Shown: positions 1-11,045 of the stretch, one piece after another | Layout: each line of letters starts with the position of its first letter | Numbering within the stretch: position 1 is the stretch's first letter | Assembly: GCA_947095535.1 (NCBI GenBank) | Contig: OX352774.1 | Location: 217,732,965 to 217,796,964 of the forward strand | Source of the DNA: Poecilobothrus nobilitatus | Taxonomy: Eukaryota > Arthropoda > Insecta > Diptera > Dolichopodidae | Length of the DNA stretch: 64,000 nt | Reading direction: 5' to 3' | Position numbers and translations under genes: made by a program | The notes under the pieces: generated by a model | Seen by the model: the letters and a program-made list of their open reading frames with translations, nothing else | Told to the model about the DNA's origin: nothing | Database searches by the model: none

Positions 1-392
1 ATGATATATGCAAAAATATGCTGTAACAAATAGGACTTAAAATGCATTTTACTTTTCATAAAACGGATATATACTTAGATAAATATTCTATCTCACTTTT
101 TAAGGTTGATACATTAATCTACAAGTTAATTTTTGGTTCGTTTCAATTTTTTAAAAAAAAAAGTTGATATTTGAGATTGTTGAGAGATTTTTAAAAATTT
201 TATTTTTATTTTTGCCAAATAAGAAGTCTTTAATTAAAATGATATTAAAATTAATTTTAAAAACATATAAAATTGATTTTAAATAAAAACTTATCAACTT
301 TTATTTTAAAAATGTTCACTGCTATTAAATATTTTAAAAGCTAAATCAAAATATAGAAAATAAAATATTTCAATACATTTAATAATCCCTAA

Positions 393-467
393 GTATATGA
401 TAGACAATATATGTATATGATAGACAATATATATATGTATATGATAGACAGTATATGATAGACAATA
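393..467 (+). repeat. Tandem repeat, four copies of GTATATGATAGACA
   Basis: Copies start at 393, 413, 437 and 451. They are separated by variable ATAT spacers that account for the uneven period of 14-24 bases. Confidence 0.85.
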
Positions 468-911
468 AAATGTTGAAAACAAAAAGTTTTAGTAGTAACT
501 TAATGAAGACAAAACGTAAGAAACTCCTTAAATTATTCTATCAGAGTATAGTGAAAGTAAATTCAATAGCAGGAAATAGTACATAACAATATTTTAAATA
601 CATAATTCTAACTATTCAAAAATTTGATCTTTTTTACTTTCATATACATATATGTGCAACTTTAATTATTTCAGTAAAAGAAAATAATTTTTTTTTTAAA
701 TAACCTTTTGTTAGTTTTATTGCAATTTATTGTTATAAATAAGTATAGGCGAAATTATTGGCGAAGACCTCTTTCGTTAACATATGTTCTGTAATACTAT
801 TTATTAATAACTTGTATAAGTTATAATATTTATTTTGTTCACATTATAAATTTATCGTTTCTATTAAAAAAATCCTATACATCGATGAATTCGAACAAGC
901 AATTGGATACA

Positions 912-1156
912 CAATTCTGAATTATAAAATTCTGAGTTAAAAAATTCAAAGTTATACAATAAATTCTAAATTACAAATTTCTGGAAAAACTGTGTAATAC
1001 TAATTTTATAACCATCTCGAAAATTACTTTTAATTATTTCTTCCCATTCATATTTTAACAACAAAATATATAAAATACAAAAAATAAAATAATTTTTAAA
1101 AAATGCAGAATTTCATAACTCAGAATTTTCTAACTCAGAATTTTATAACTCAAAAT
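912..1156. repeat. Foldback of short AATTCTGAGTTATA tandem repeats
   Basis: The left arm (912-961) holds about three copies of a ~17-base unit (AATTCTGAGTTAAAAA). The right arm (1104-1156) holds three copies in reverse complement (CAGAATTTTATAACT). The intervening ~140 bases are plain AT-rich DNA. This could be a small foldback element or two expansions of the same satellite seed. Confidence 0.5.
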
Positions 1157-1186
1157 AGTGCAAAATCAGGCAGATTTAAATTCAGT

Positions 1187-1885
1187 GGGGCTTATCATTG
1201 AAAACACGCGGAAAACGTGCCACTCAAAAAAGGTTATTCACCTTCACTCTATGTTGGTGTTATTGAAAACACGTGATTAAATTTTAATTCTAAATTAAAT
1301 GACAGTTGTCAAAAACAATTTTTAGTATTTATGTATTTAGCAAAATACTTTATTTAACAATTCTTGTATTTAACAAAAAAATGTATAATTAACAAGTTAA
1401 ATTTGTAAAAAATTTATATTTAACAAGTTTTTTTTTCAATTGCAATTGATTTTAAAACGTGAATTGTTTCTTCTCAAAACGTAGTTTCATTTAAAGGGTT
1501 AGAAATAAAATTTCCTACAAAGTTATTTTTTATTACCCTTCGTTCCAATTCAGCGCATTTGTCCTGTTTTGTTCTTTTTCTTCTAATCACAAAAGATAAA
1601 ACATTAGAAAATTTAAATTAAAAACTGAAATTTTTCATTTTCTTTACTTAAAACATTGAAAATAAATGAAAAACTTACATTATATTTTTGTTAATTTTAT
1701 TAAAACGCAAACATATCCACCCGTTTCATTTATACACAACAGACTGACGCCGTACGTTTTTATTCATACAAATAATAACTTTAAAAAAAAAAAACGTTTT
1801 CCTTGCATTTTCAACCATACGATAACAGTTAATTTGACATTTTTGTAGCACTTACGTTTTCCGTACGTTTTCAATCATAAAGACC
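1187..1885. mobile_element. MITE-like element with ~38 bp terminal inverted repeats
   Basis: The left end GGGGCTTATCATTGAAAACA (continuing CGCGGAAAACGTGCCACT) matches the reverse complement of the right end. That reads GGTCTTTATGATTGAAAACG and continues TACGGAAAACGTAAGTGCT. Subterminal repeats of the GAAAACACGTG/GTTTTC type recur inside at ~1263, ~1660-1760 and ~1793. There is no transposase, and the frame at 1666-1848 lies across subterminal repeats. The superfamily is unclear and no clear target-site duplication was found. Confidence 0.65.
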
Positions 1886-1908
1886 AGTATTTTGTAATTT
1901 AGAATTTT

Positions 1909-1984
1909 GATGCGATCCCGAATTTGAATCCACACTTCCTCAATTAATAAGAAATCCGATTAATCTCTCGGCTACCTTAGTCCC
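1909..1984 (-). mobile_element. Diverged tRNA-like SINE head or tRNA pseudogene
   Basis: On the minus strand there is an A-box-like GGTAGCCGAGAGATTAA and, 35 bases on, a B-box-like GTGTGGATTCAAATTCGGG. The spacing fits a class II (Leu/Ser-like) tRNA. The part around the B-box (GAAGTGTGGATTCAAATTC) resembles the SINE at 53.2 kb (GAAAGTGTGGGTTCGAATCC). The stems do not close properly, so it is not a functional tRNA. It abuts the inverted-repeat element ending at 1885. Confidence 0.45.
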
Positions 1985-3904
1985 TATTTTTAATTCTTTG
2001 AATGTTTTCCGTTTTACGAAAATATTATTCTGTTCGCGAAAATTCATAAGATAAGGCCTGGATAAAGGTTAATAAATTACTTACCCAACCAAGTAACAAA
2101 CATAAACCAAATAGAAAATTCTATATTTTTTATTACATTGATGTTATAAAATCTATAATATACCCATACTTATGAAATGAAAAATTCATTTTTATTTTCA
2201 ATTTGTAATAATTGTATAGACTTACATAATATCATTTTTTAGTACATTAAAATGCTAAGTTAAGATATGATAATTTTATAACATAAATATTTAATACCCA
2301 TGTGTGTCGATTTAAAACAAAAAAGAAAGAAAAAATAAAACATTAATTTTCTTAATGATATAAAATTTTTCATTTCACAAAAATTCAATTTCAATTTTTA
2401 TGTGGGTACTTTTGGTATTATCATCATTTTTTAAACGTTGTTTAACTTAAGAAAAATAAAAAAATTCTTTAAACAAAAACATTGAAATTATTTTATAAAG
2501 GAATATGAAATTAAAAGAATGTGAATATAAGTGACGTGTTCTAAATAAAATTATGTTTGTAAATAATTTTCCTTGAATATTAAAAAAAAAAAAATCATAA
2601 AATTATACATAAAAAAGAAAATATTTTTAAAAACGTGTTACGAAATTTTCTTTTTTTTTTTTTTGTAACTTTAAAATTATCATATTAATCGCCAAAAATA
2701 TGAATTCCTATTTTTGTTCTTTTCTTTATTTGATAACTCAAAAAATTTAAATTTTTCTGTCATATAACTTCTTCACCATCTTCTTTTTCTCTTTTTTTTT
2801 TTTATATATAAAAATTTGTTCCAATTATTTGAGGTTATCCCTTCTTATTTGCTTGCTTATTTTAGTCTCGAAGACAGGTATACTTGGTTTGTTTTTTCCA
2901 TCTAATCAACTTGCTTTCATATCTCGTTTATTTCTTGTTTTTTTTTAAGTTTTTAGTGAAATTGTAGGGATGAGTCTCTCTTACTCTAGTCAAAATATAA
3001 ACCGTAAAGTATTTATAATTAATGATCCTTAATGTATTTTATACTAAGAAAAAACGTCCTCTCTTCAAACAACTACAACAAATTTCAATTTATTTGAATA
3101 ATTATATAGTGAATGAAAAATTATTAAATCATGTCCTTTTTTCTGTCTTACTGCAAAATTTTTTTATTTCTGTACCATGTGTTACCGTTATATAGTATAT
3201 AATAAGTAAAAAAAAAATTTTATTTTCTTTACATCAAAACCAAAACATTCAAAAATTATCAAATTTTTATTATCTGATTCAAAAGACCTTAACGCAATTT
3301 TGTTTCAAAATAAATAAACATTAAAATTCATGGCTTCTTCTTTTTATTTTTGAAGATTTTTCTTTTGAATGAATCATTTCAAAGTAAAAAAAAAAAAAGA
3401 AAAATTTGATATTTTCCTCAGGTGACACATTATTATTATTATTATTTTATATAAATACTAAGTATGCATCATACTCTGTAAAGAATTCAGTACATAATAT
3501 AATGTTATATTAATCATTATATACTGTTTCGTGTAATATTTATTGTTTAAAAGAAAATACTTTAAATGAATTTATAAAATTGATGAATAAATTGATAAAC
3601 TCAATCATTATTATGACTTTAACACAGGAAACTAAGAAAAGAAATCAACCTTATATATATATATATATATACGTATATAAAAATAAAAAATAATAAAAAA
3701 ATAAAAAGATTTTCCAATTTCTTGATTAAATTTTTTGGTCAACATATAATTTTATGATAACACCTTCAGTAATGTGTAATATATCAATATAAATTAAAGG
3801 ATTGCCATTAGTCTTTAACTTTATTTATTTATTTATTATTATATTGCTAAACACATACAGTTTAGAAAAAAAAAAAAGGAATTATATATTCAATTAACTT
3901 AACT
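1985..3904. other. AT-rich non-coding stretch
   Basis: The sequence has A/T homopolymers, a TTA trinucleotide run near 3430-3446 and an AT run near 3654. I see no exon, tRNA or recognisable element. Confidence 0.7.
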
Positions 3905-4440
3905 GTTTGTTCATATAGTGATAAAATAATAGGAAGTGCAAGTACCGTAAGCAAATCTCAAAAAATTCCATGGCAAATGGTGTAAGCAAATCTGAGAAAG
4001 GTTTTTTGTACTGACTTTGTATTCTATAAACATGTACTGTAAAAAATTGTGACCAACTTTGAGTTGCATATTTCAAATTCGCAATTTTAATACAATAGTG
4101 TACAATGATTTGAGACCACAAGAATCTGAACAATTTTTACACCAATGTTTAAGGAAACTCAAAATTGAATTAGCTTTATTTTTCATATTATTATAATCAG
4201 TTTTAAAGTTAAGATTGAAATCAAAATGCATTTCCAAGTGTTTTGTTGATGTTATCTCGGATAGACTAACACCGTCTAAGGTATATTTAAAGAGATATTG
4301 AAGGATATTGAGCGCACATTTATTTTTATTAAGAAAAAGATTATTGTTAAAGCAACAAATGTTAAAAATATCGAAGATCTTTTTACATAATAATATAGTG
4401 TCATTTTTGAAAGTAATTAATCTCTTTAAAAAATTGCAGC
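3905..4440 (-). mobile_element. Decayed non-LTR retrotransposon (LINE): C-terminal part of reverse transcriptase
   Basis: Read on the minus strand from about 4437, the frames give a degraded ITFKNDT...NNNLFLNKNKCALN segment, then YTLDGVSLSEITSTKHLEMH, then FDFNLNF, then NNMKNKANSILSFLKHW. After a frameshift near 4025 comes KYATQSWSQFFTVHVYRIQS, and after another SVQKTFLRFA. This matches the C-terminal half of Jockey/CR1-like reverse transcriptases, where an N-K-C strand, a K-x-L-G-hairpin, KANSxLGF, a YAxQxW segment and IxSVQKxFLRFA occur in this order. At least two frameshifts and in-frame stops show that it is dead. The open frame at 3894-4133 is part of it. The upstream RT domain and endonuclease are missing. 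Confidence 0.8.
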
Positions 4441-6774
4441 TTACAATTTACAAACTCCTTAAATCATAAGTAAAAAACAAAGGTGACTTCTTTTTGAAAT
4501 TTCAGAAATGACCACAAAAAATTAACACAAGACCACAAGAAATGACCAATTGTAAAATAGAATTTTTGAAGAAGACGTACGTTCATTTATATAAAACTAA
4601 GTTGTAAAAATTAATTCTGTTTAATATAATAGACATTTTGTTCACATCAAATACAATAATAAAAGTTTTATAAATAGAAGTACAAATATTAGAACTACAA
4701 ACAAAAGAGAAAAAAATATTTATCAACATTCAATAATATCATACAATAACATCTCACCAAATTTTCTTACCTATTTTCCATAAGCCTAAATTTGCTAAAT
4801 CCAATTTCTACAAGAATCCTCCCATTCTTATTCTTACAAAACCAAACTGTAGATTTGTATTAAAGGTCCCATCCTAAAGTTTTGTTTTAAAGGGGATTGT
4901 TTGTTTTTTGGTTAAAGTCCAACAATACCCTGAGAAACTGCGTGCAATTGCTCCGAATGATCTTTGAAGTTTTCTACCGATAAATTGTTAATTTCTAAAA
5001 ATTCCTAAAATCAGAATAACGCAACTAAAATATTTAAGTTAAGAAGCATTTAGCTATTATTAAGCACAATAACTCATCAGATATAACTTAATATGTCCTA
5101 AATTAATTAAAAAAATTTGATTTACCAATTCCATCAATTAAAATGTAATTGACAATTTGATTCTCATCAAATTACAATTGAAGAAAATTTACCTCGATTT
5201 TTCTTTTTTTCTTGGAAATTTTTCAATAAATAAAAATAAACGTTTTTTTTTAATTCGTTTTATTATGTGTCATAATTATTAAAAGGTGTATTATAGAAAA
5301 CCACACCTCCAGACTACGTTTAAGATTAATTAATATTTTATTTATTTTAATATTTTTCTTCCTTTTCAATCCTTTTTAAAAGATGGCAACTCTAGAATAT
5401 ACATATATATTATATTTATATATATATATATATATATATACATATATATCCAAAATTTATTCACAAAAATTCTCATTTATTTCAATTTTACTTCACTATA
5501 TTAAAAATAATTCAAATATTAAAGGAAAGAAAAATAAAAAGAAAAATAAAATTAAGATTCCGATTAAATATTTTTTTTTGTGAATCATCTATCGCTAGTC
5601 ATTCCGCGTGCAAATTTCATACCTCAATTTTTATATTTTATAAAATACATACAATATATTATTGACACACATACAAAAATGTGTAATGACGTAAGTTTAG
5701 ATAATTTTTAAAGCCTACCACATATGTATCATAAATAAATATGTAAATATACACATATATATACATATATATACATATACAAATATATATAAAAATAATT
5801 TTCTATTACCACAAAAAATTCCCATTTGGGTTTTTGAAAAGGTGCGGCAATATAGAATCTCTACTAATATTTTTTATCTGTAAACTTATACATTCCAATA
5901 TAGAACTAAACCGCACATTGTATAGAGGTGTAGAGTATATTTACTACAACAATATAAAGTTTAATGATCCATATATTGTTCAAGTTTTATGTTATTGGTA
6001 TATTTATTTACTATATACAATGAACTTACTGTTCAATCCTAAGAAATATATCCCTCTACAAGGATGAAAAAAAAAAAAATTTAAAGAAGAAAAAATAATG
6101 GAGGTTGTAAACCACATTTTAATTTATATAGGTATACATGCCAAGGAAAAAATTAATTTTCCACAATATGTTTTTTAAAGTAAAAAAGTGATAATAATAT
6201 TATCAATAGTATAATTTAATACGACCATTTTTTTTTTTTTTTTGTTTTTAATAAAAAAGAAAATATTTGTATTTATTTATAAATAAACAGTTTTTATCCT
6301 TAGAATGTCGTCAATTAAAAGGTAACAATATTTTAAGGATTTTTTATTAAACAAAAAAAAAAGGTATATTCAAGTATTCGTCTGGACAAGTATTTACAAG
6401 TACGTTTTTAATTAGACAAAAAGTTATCGTCTAAGTATAGAGACTATAAAATTAGGGTTAAAATTCAATTATTATAAATTTATTTAAATTATATTAACAT
6501 TGATATCATAATATTAGATTAATCACCTAATATTGAAACGTAAATAATTTTTTATCTGTAAAAAAAAATGTTAAAATATTAAATTTACTAATAAAAAAAT
6601 GTTCTAATATTGTGGTAGGGTTCCCTTGTTCCAATGGTGATGAAAATCTTCAAAAAAAAAAAAATCCAAAGTTTACATTTAGTTATAATAATCCTTAGTG
6701 AAAATAATGTCGAATCTAATCAAAGAGGAAAGGAAATTTACCCAAATTTCAATCAAATAGGAAGCAAAATTTTA
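4441..6774. other. AT-rich non-coding stretch
   Basis: It contains the (TA)12 run at 5417-5440 and an ACATATAT-type microsatellite around 5750-5795. Frames at 5383-5583 and 5834-6067 translate to low-complexity or chance peptides without family features. No gene was seen. Confidence 0.65.
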
Positions 6775-7160
6775 AACTCCTTCCTTAAAGTTTTGTATGT
6801 TATACCAATCGGAAAATAAATATAATATAGTGATTTTAATATGTTCCACTATTTGCACATTCTTATTATGTAAGAGTTTTGGTTGGCCTGTAATGTTCTA
6901 TATATATGTGGAACATATTAACGCCAATATTATCATTATCATGTTCTTATCGTTTTAGCAATCTATAGTATAAGAGCTAAAAACGCATAGAAAAAGGTTT
7001 TAATTTAAAAGGGCGATCAAATTAAAAGGTATATTGGTAACTCCTTCCTTGAAATTTTGTAAATCATGTCAATCAGAAAATGCAGATAGTAGCCAGAGAT
7101 GGACGGGCCTACCAAGCTACCCGGAGTTTCCTGGTGGGCCGTTTCGAAATGAGCCGTTGT
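6775..7160 (+). repeat. Old repeat mosaic with direct repeats and a hAT-like terminus
   Basis: The 43 bases at 6775-6817 (AACTCCTTCCTTAAAGTTTT...) recur at 7039-7081 at roughly four-fifths identity. A perfect 14-base inverted repeat (TTAATATGTTCCAC) lies between them at 6836-6849 and 6908-6921. At 7093 a GC-rich patch begins CAGAGATGGACGGGCCTACC and continues with CCTGGTGGGCCG, resembling the end of a hAT element. A weaker echo of the 6840-6880 sequence occurs at about 7960-8015. No intact element can be drawn. Confidence 0.45.
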
Positions 7161-8856
7161 CTAAATTAAAAATGTTTCCTTTTATTAATTTTTTTTTTAG
7201 ATTGGGAAAATTTTTCCATAAAAAATAAAAACAGAAAAATAAAAATAACAATTTTTATAAATTTTCCCATAAAAACAGTATAGTAATTTCAAATTTTCTT
7301 AAAATCAATGTGTTAAGTAAACAAGAATACTTCATAGCCTACTGTAATATCATTTAAATATCATAAATCTCGTCTACGAAATTTTCAATAGTTTGCTGAA
7401 GACTTTCATTCAATTAGGATTCTGTGTGATTTTAAAAAAGTTAAAAAATTAAAAATATTACTATTTAAAAATATACTATATGTCATTAAAAACAATGAAA
7501 TTATTGATATTTTAAAAGAAAAAAAAGAAGTCTCTTGAAAAAATTATTAACTTAAAGAAAATAATATAGTATATAATCAACTTATTATTAAAAATTGGAA
7601 ATGAAAATGGTATTTATTGAATTGTTTTTTTTTTTTGTTAATGTGATTTCATTTAAATTTATTTGTTCATTTTCATTTATTTTATGTTAAGTTCATTTTT
7701 GTATTTTCTATCATATTCAATGTTAAATTATAAAAAACATAACAATTAATTAAAAAAAAAATTTGCAATTTTGATGCACTTTGATTTTTGATCTCATAAA
7801 TTGATAAAAAAGAGTATTATTAAAGAAAAAAATAATGAATTTTTAAAGCAAAAAAAAACTTTTTTTTAAAAAATGATTTCAATACATGTTATATAATATA
7901 TTAGAGCCAAAATGTTTAAATTTCCCGGTCCTAAATTCAATCCCAGTCCAACTCTGATAGTAGCTCTAATATTTGCAACTATTTATATATTCTTGTTATG
8001 TAAAAATTTTAGTACTCACACTGTACTTTTTTTTATTAGAATATAAGAATACTCGAAAAGTCTTTTTGCGGCAAAAATCAAATTGAAGATAGCAAGATAA
8101 AAACCTGCCCCTTATAAAAAAAATTTATAAAAAAAATTACATTAAAAAAAACAAAAAATGTTTAAAATAAAAAAATTATAAATTTTTTTGTTTTATTTCC
8201 TTATGACGTTCTTTTTTTTTTTTTTTGTAGTCACAATTTATGACTATTTTGAAATTAAACATTTTATTATTGTCAAATTATGACTGAATATTTTAGTTTT
8301 ATAATTTTAAAAAAATCTGACTGACTTGGTTCAGTTGTGGCTTAGTTATTAGTATTGACTATTTCTAATTTCTTAGATTTTATATAGAAATACCATTTTA
8401 ATTATGAAACTTACTATGAAAATATTTTATAAAATGTAACAAAACTTTAAAACTATCCCAATCTTTTTCTTTCAAAAACTTTAAATTTAAATAATATTTT
8501 TTCTTCAAATTTTTCAATATAAAAAAAACGAAAAGAAAATTTGTATCTATTAAATTCTGTTTAGGAAAATCACAATTAATTCTAAAAAAAATTAATTCTA
8601 AAAAAAAAAAAATATTGTATAAAAACAGTTTAAGTATTTTCCCCAACTTACATGTAATGAATTGATCTATTAATGAAGAAAAATTAACGGAAAGTTTTTT
8701 TTTTGTTTTGAATCCAAACAATTTTTACGTAAAGAAGGTCAAAGAATAAATTGTAAACACAATTTTGCAATAAATAAGATTAGAAATTATTTTGTTCAAA
8801 TGTTTTTTCGTTTTTTCTTATCATTTGTAAATTAATCGTGTAAATTGTATATATGT
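7161..8856. other. AT-rich non-coding stretch with repeat traces
   Basis: Around 7920-7960 the phrase CCCGGTCCTAAATTCAATCC resembles a worn tRNA-like B-box region. The minus-strand frame at 8398-8721 is F/L/K/N-rich and looks like a chance frame. No gene was seen. Confidence 0.6.
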
Positions 8857-9198
8857 ACAGAGTGTTCTCCATAAGGTTTCAATTGATTCCTGAAACTAAA
8901 ACTAGAAAAAAATTGTATGATGGATAGGCCGGAGTCTATTATTAGTCATTTTCGAGATATTGCAAATATTATGTTTTAAACTGTTAATTGCCGAATAACT
9001 CTTGACTTAAGTGTTCTATAGAAGCTTATTCGAAAGCTTTCAGCTGCATTTTATATTTTTTTAAAGAATTTAAAGTAAAGAATTTTCTTTCAAAAATACC
9101 CGATTAAGGTACCGTTATTATATGAAATTTTTGAAATCCTTTAGAAGTTATCATAATTTTATGCTAATTAAGTTTTTTTCTCTTTTCGAACACCCTGT
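8857..9198. mobile_element. Short inverted-repeat element with ACAGRGTGTTC ends
   Basis: The left end ACAGAGTGTTC and the right end (reverse complement ACAGGGTGTTCG) form short inverted termini of a ~340 bp unit. Its interior is more complex than the flanks (GGATAGGCCGGAGTC, CTTGACTTAAGTGTTC, GATTAAGGTACCG). Such ACAGGGTGTTC ends are common on insect DNA transposons. It has no coding capacity and is non-autonomous. Confidence 0.5.
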
Positions 9199-9485
9199 AT
9201 ATATAATAATATATAACAATGAAAAAAAAAAAAAATTTAAAGATAATATACCTATATCGAATATTATTGATTAATTGTAAGAAAAGTTTTAGATGTTTCA
9301 CAGGTTTAGTGTAAAGAATTAGAGTTAGAGAAATATTTCTGTGCCTTAAAATTAAACTTATTTTATCGTTTAAGATTAAAAGTTTTTATTTAGAACAAAA
9401 TATAATTTTCTAAATTCTTTGATTTTAGTTATATTAGGTATAGAGAGGTAATGGTTTCAATTCTATTTCACAATTTATTATCTTT

Positions 9486-9517
<32 letters not shown>

Positions 9518-9882
9518 TGCACACGAATAGATAATATTATATTTTTTTTAATAGATTCATATCATTTAATTTGTTCATTTAATCGATTAATGTTTTTGCC
9601 GCACCTTAAAAAGTATCTAATAAAGTTAAATTTTTTTTTTTTTGTAATTTTATTTATTTATTTAATTCTGTTATATATTTATGTACAAGGATATACATAT
9701 ATTTATTTTTATATTATATATGTATATAAATTTACAAGCATTTAATATTAAATTAGATTATAAACATTGTAAGTACTTGCAAAGCCACGTGCTGTTAATG
9801 ATTTCCAGTTGCAGATTTAAATTTAAGTTTTATTAAATCAACTTTAAATCAACTTTAATTCATTAAAAATTTAAAATTTAGA

Positions 9883-10260
9883 ATTTTTTTTTTTATTTTT
9901 TTTTTTTACCCACTAGCCAAACGCTAGGAAAGGATTTTTTTGTAAATTGTTGGTGTAGGTTTAACTAAATGTAAGATAATGTAAGGGAGGTAAAATAGGA
10001 TAAAATGGAGAAATTGAAAGATAAATTAGATACAATTTAAGAAAGGATCCTTTTCAATAAATGGAAATTGTAAAATGAACTATTGTCAACCTCAACAGAG
10101 AGGGGAATAGATTTTATGGGAGCATGTTCCACATTTTAGTAATTCTCACAACAAATGATTTTCCATAACCAGTTTAAAATCAATTTTCAAAGTAGACGTG
10201 AGAATTGTGCGGTTGTTACCTATCTTGTGTAACGTTGAAATTGTTTAAGAGGAAACTCAC
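9883..10260 (-). mobile_element. 5'-truncated LINE 3' end with poly-A tail
   Basis: On the minus strand, around 10170-10125, a frame reads YGKSFVVRITKMWNMLP. This is the signature near the C-terminus of Jockey/CR1-type LINE ORF2 proteins (YG..SF..R....WN.LP). An in-frame stop follows at once. The reading can be continued weakly in another frame for about 20 residues. A short 3' UTR then ends in GGGTAAAA and an A-rich tail, seen as the T-run at 9883-9907. Tail and 5' truncation fit target-primed reverse transcription. It may be the same clade as the remnant at 3.9-4.4 kb, but the two pieces do not overlap, so this cannot be tested here. Confidence 0.65.
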
Positions 10261-10904
10261 TGAATTTATTAATTATATTAAACTATTTCAAATGAAAAAG
10301 GGGTTTTAATTTAAAAAATTTCCATCCATCCATAGACAGTTCACCTGTCTATTGGACTGTTATTATATACATTGCAATAATTAATACTTTTATACTATAC
10401 TTGTAGATATAAATTGCAAAATTAATTCCGAAAACATCTTTTGCTTATGTATACTAAATATATTTTAATATATATTAACTAGAACCTAATAACAAATTTA
10501 TCTTTATGTATGTTTATATATATGTAGCGTTTATATAATATGTATATATGTATGATATAAGTTTGATTTTTTACCGCTAATCAAGATACCTTTCTCATAC
10601 CGTTGCAGGTTAATGATTAAAATATTTTACAGTTATATAATAATCCCTCATACTCGATTTAAATGATGGTTAACTATAAGCATATTTCTTTTTTATACAG
10701 ATTTTAATCAAAAAAAAAAAACATATACTTTCATGTCAAAATCAACTCTTTATCGATCATTATTGAACTTTTATTTCATATCATGTCATATATTATTATG
10801 TAGATAACAAATAGGTGTAATATATGCTTAAATGATAAGTAAAAATGTATATTTTTTATATTTTGATCAATGAAAAAAATTTTTAGAAAATTTGCTTCTA
10901 GTTT

Positions 10905-11045
10905 AACTGTGTCTGTCCGTTCGACTGTCTCTTTACAAAAATTTCTACACCGTTTAAAATGAAGTAATGAAATTTTAATCATAAACTGACCGATTTTGTC
11001 ATATTGTGCAACAACTTTTTTATGTAGTCCTATCCGTTTTGAACA
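10905..11045 (+). repeat. CTGTCCG dispersed repeat, copy 1
   Basis: TGTCTGTCCGTTCGACTGTC is followed by TTACAAAAATTTCTACACCG, AATGAAGTAATGAAATTTTA and GTGCAACAACTTTTTTATGT. The same order occurs at 59125-59275, and the first part in reverse at 22620-22710. The repeat shows no coding potential and is probably part of an unclassified transposable element. Confidence 0.65.

Noticed and set aside
1666..1848. 60-codon plus-strand open frame
   Set aside because: It lies within the inverted-repeat element and across its subterminal repeats. It has no domain.
7905..7965. tRNA-like B-box phrase GGTCCTAAATTCAATCCC
   Set aside because: No matching A-box or foldable arms, and too diverged to call a SINE.
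8398..8721. 107-codon minus-strand open frame
   Set aside because: F, L, K, N and I make up most of it, there is no recognisable domain, and there are no splice or polyadenylation cues. This is expected by chance in such AT-rich DNA.
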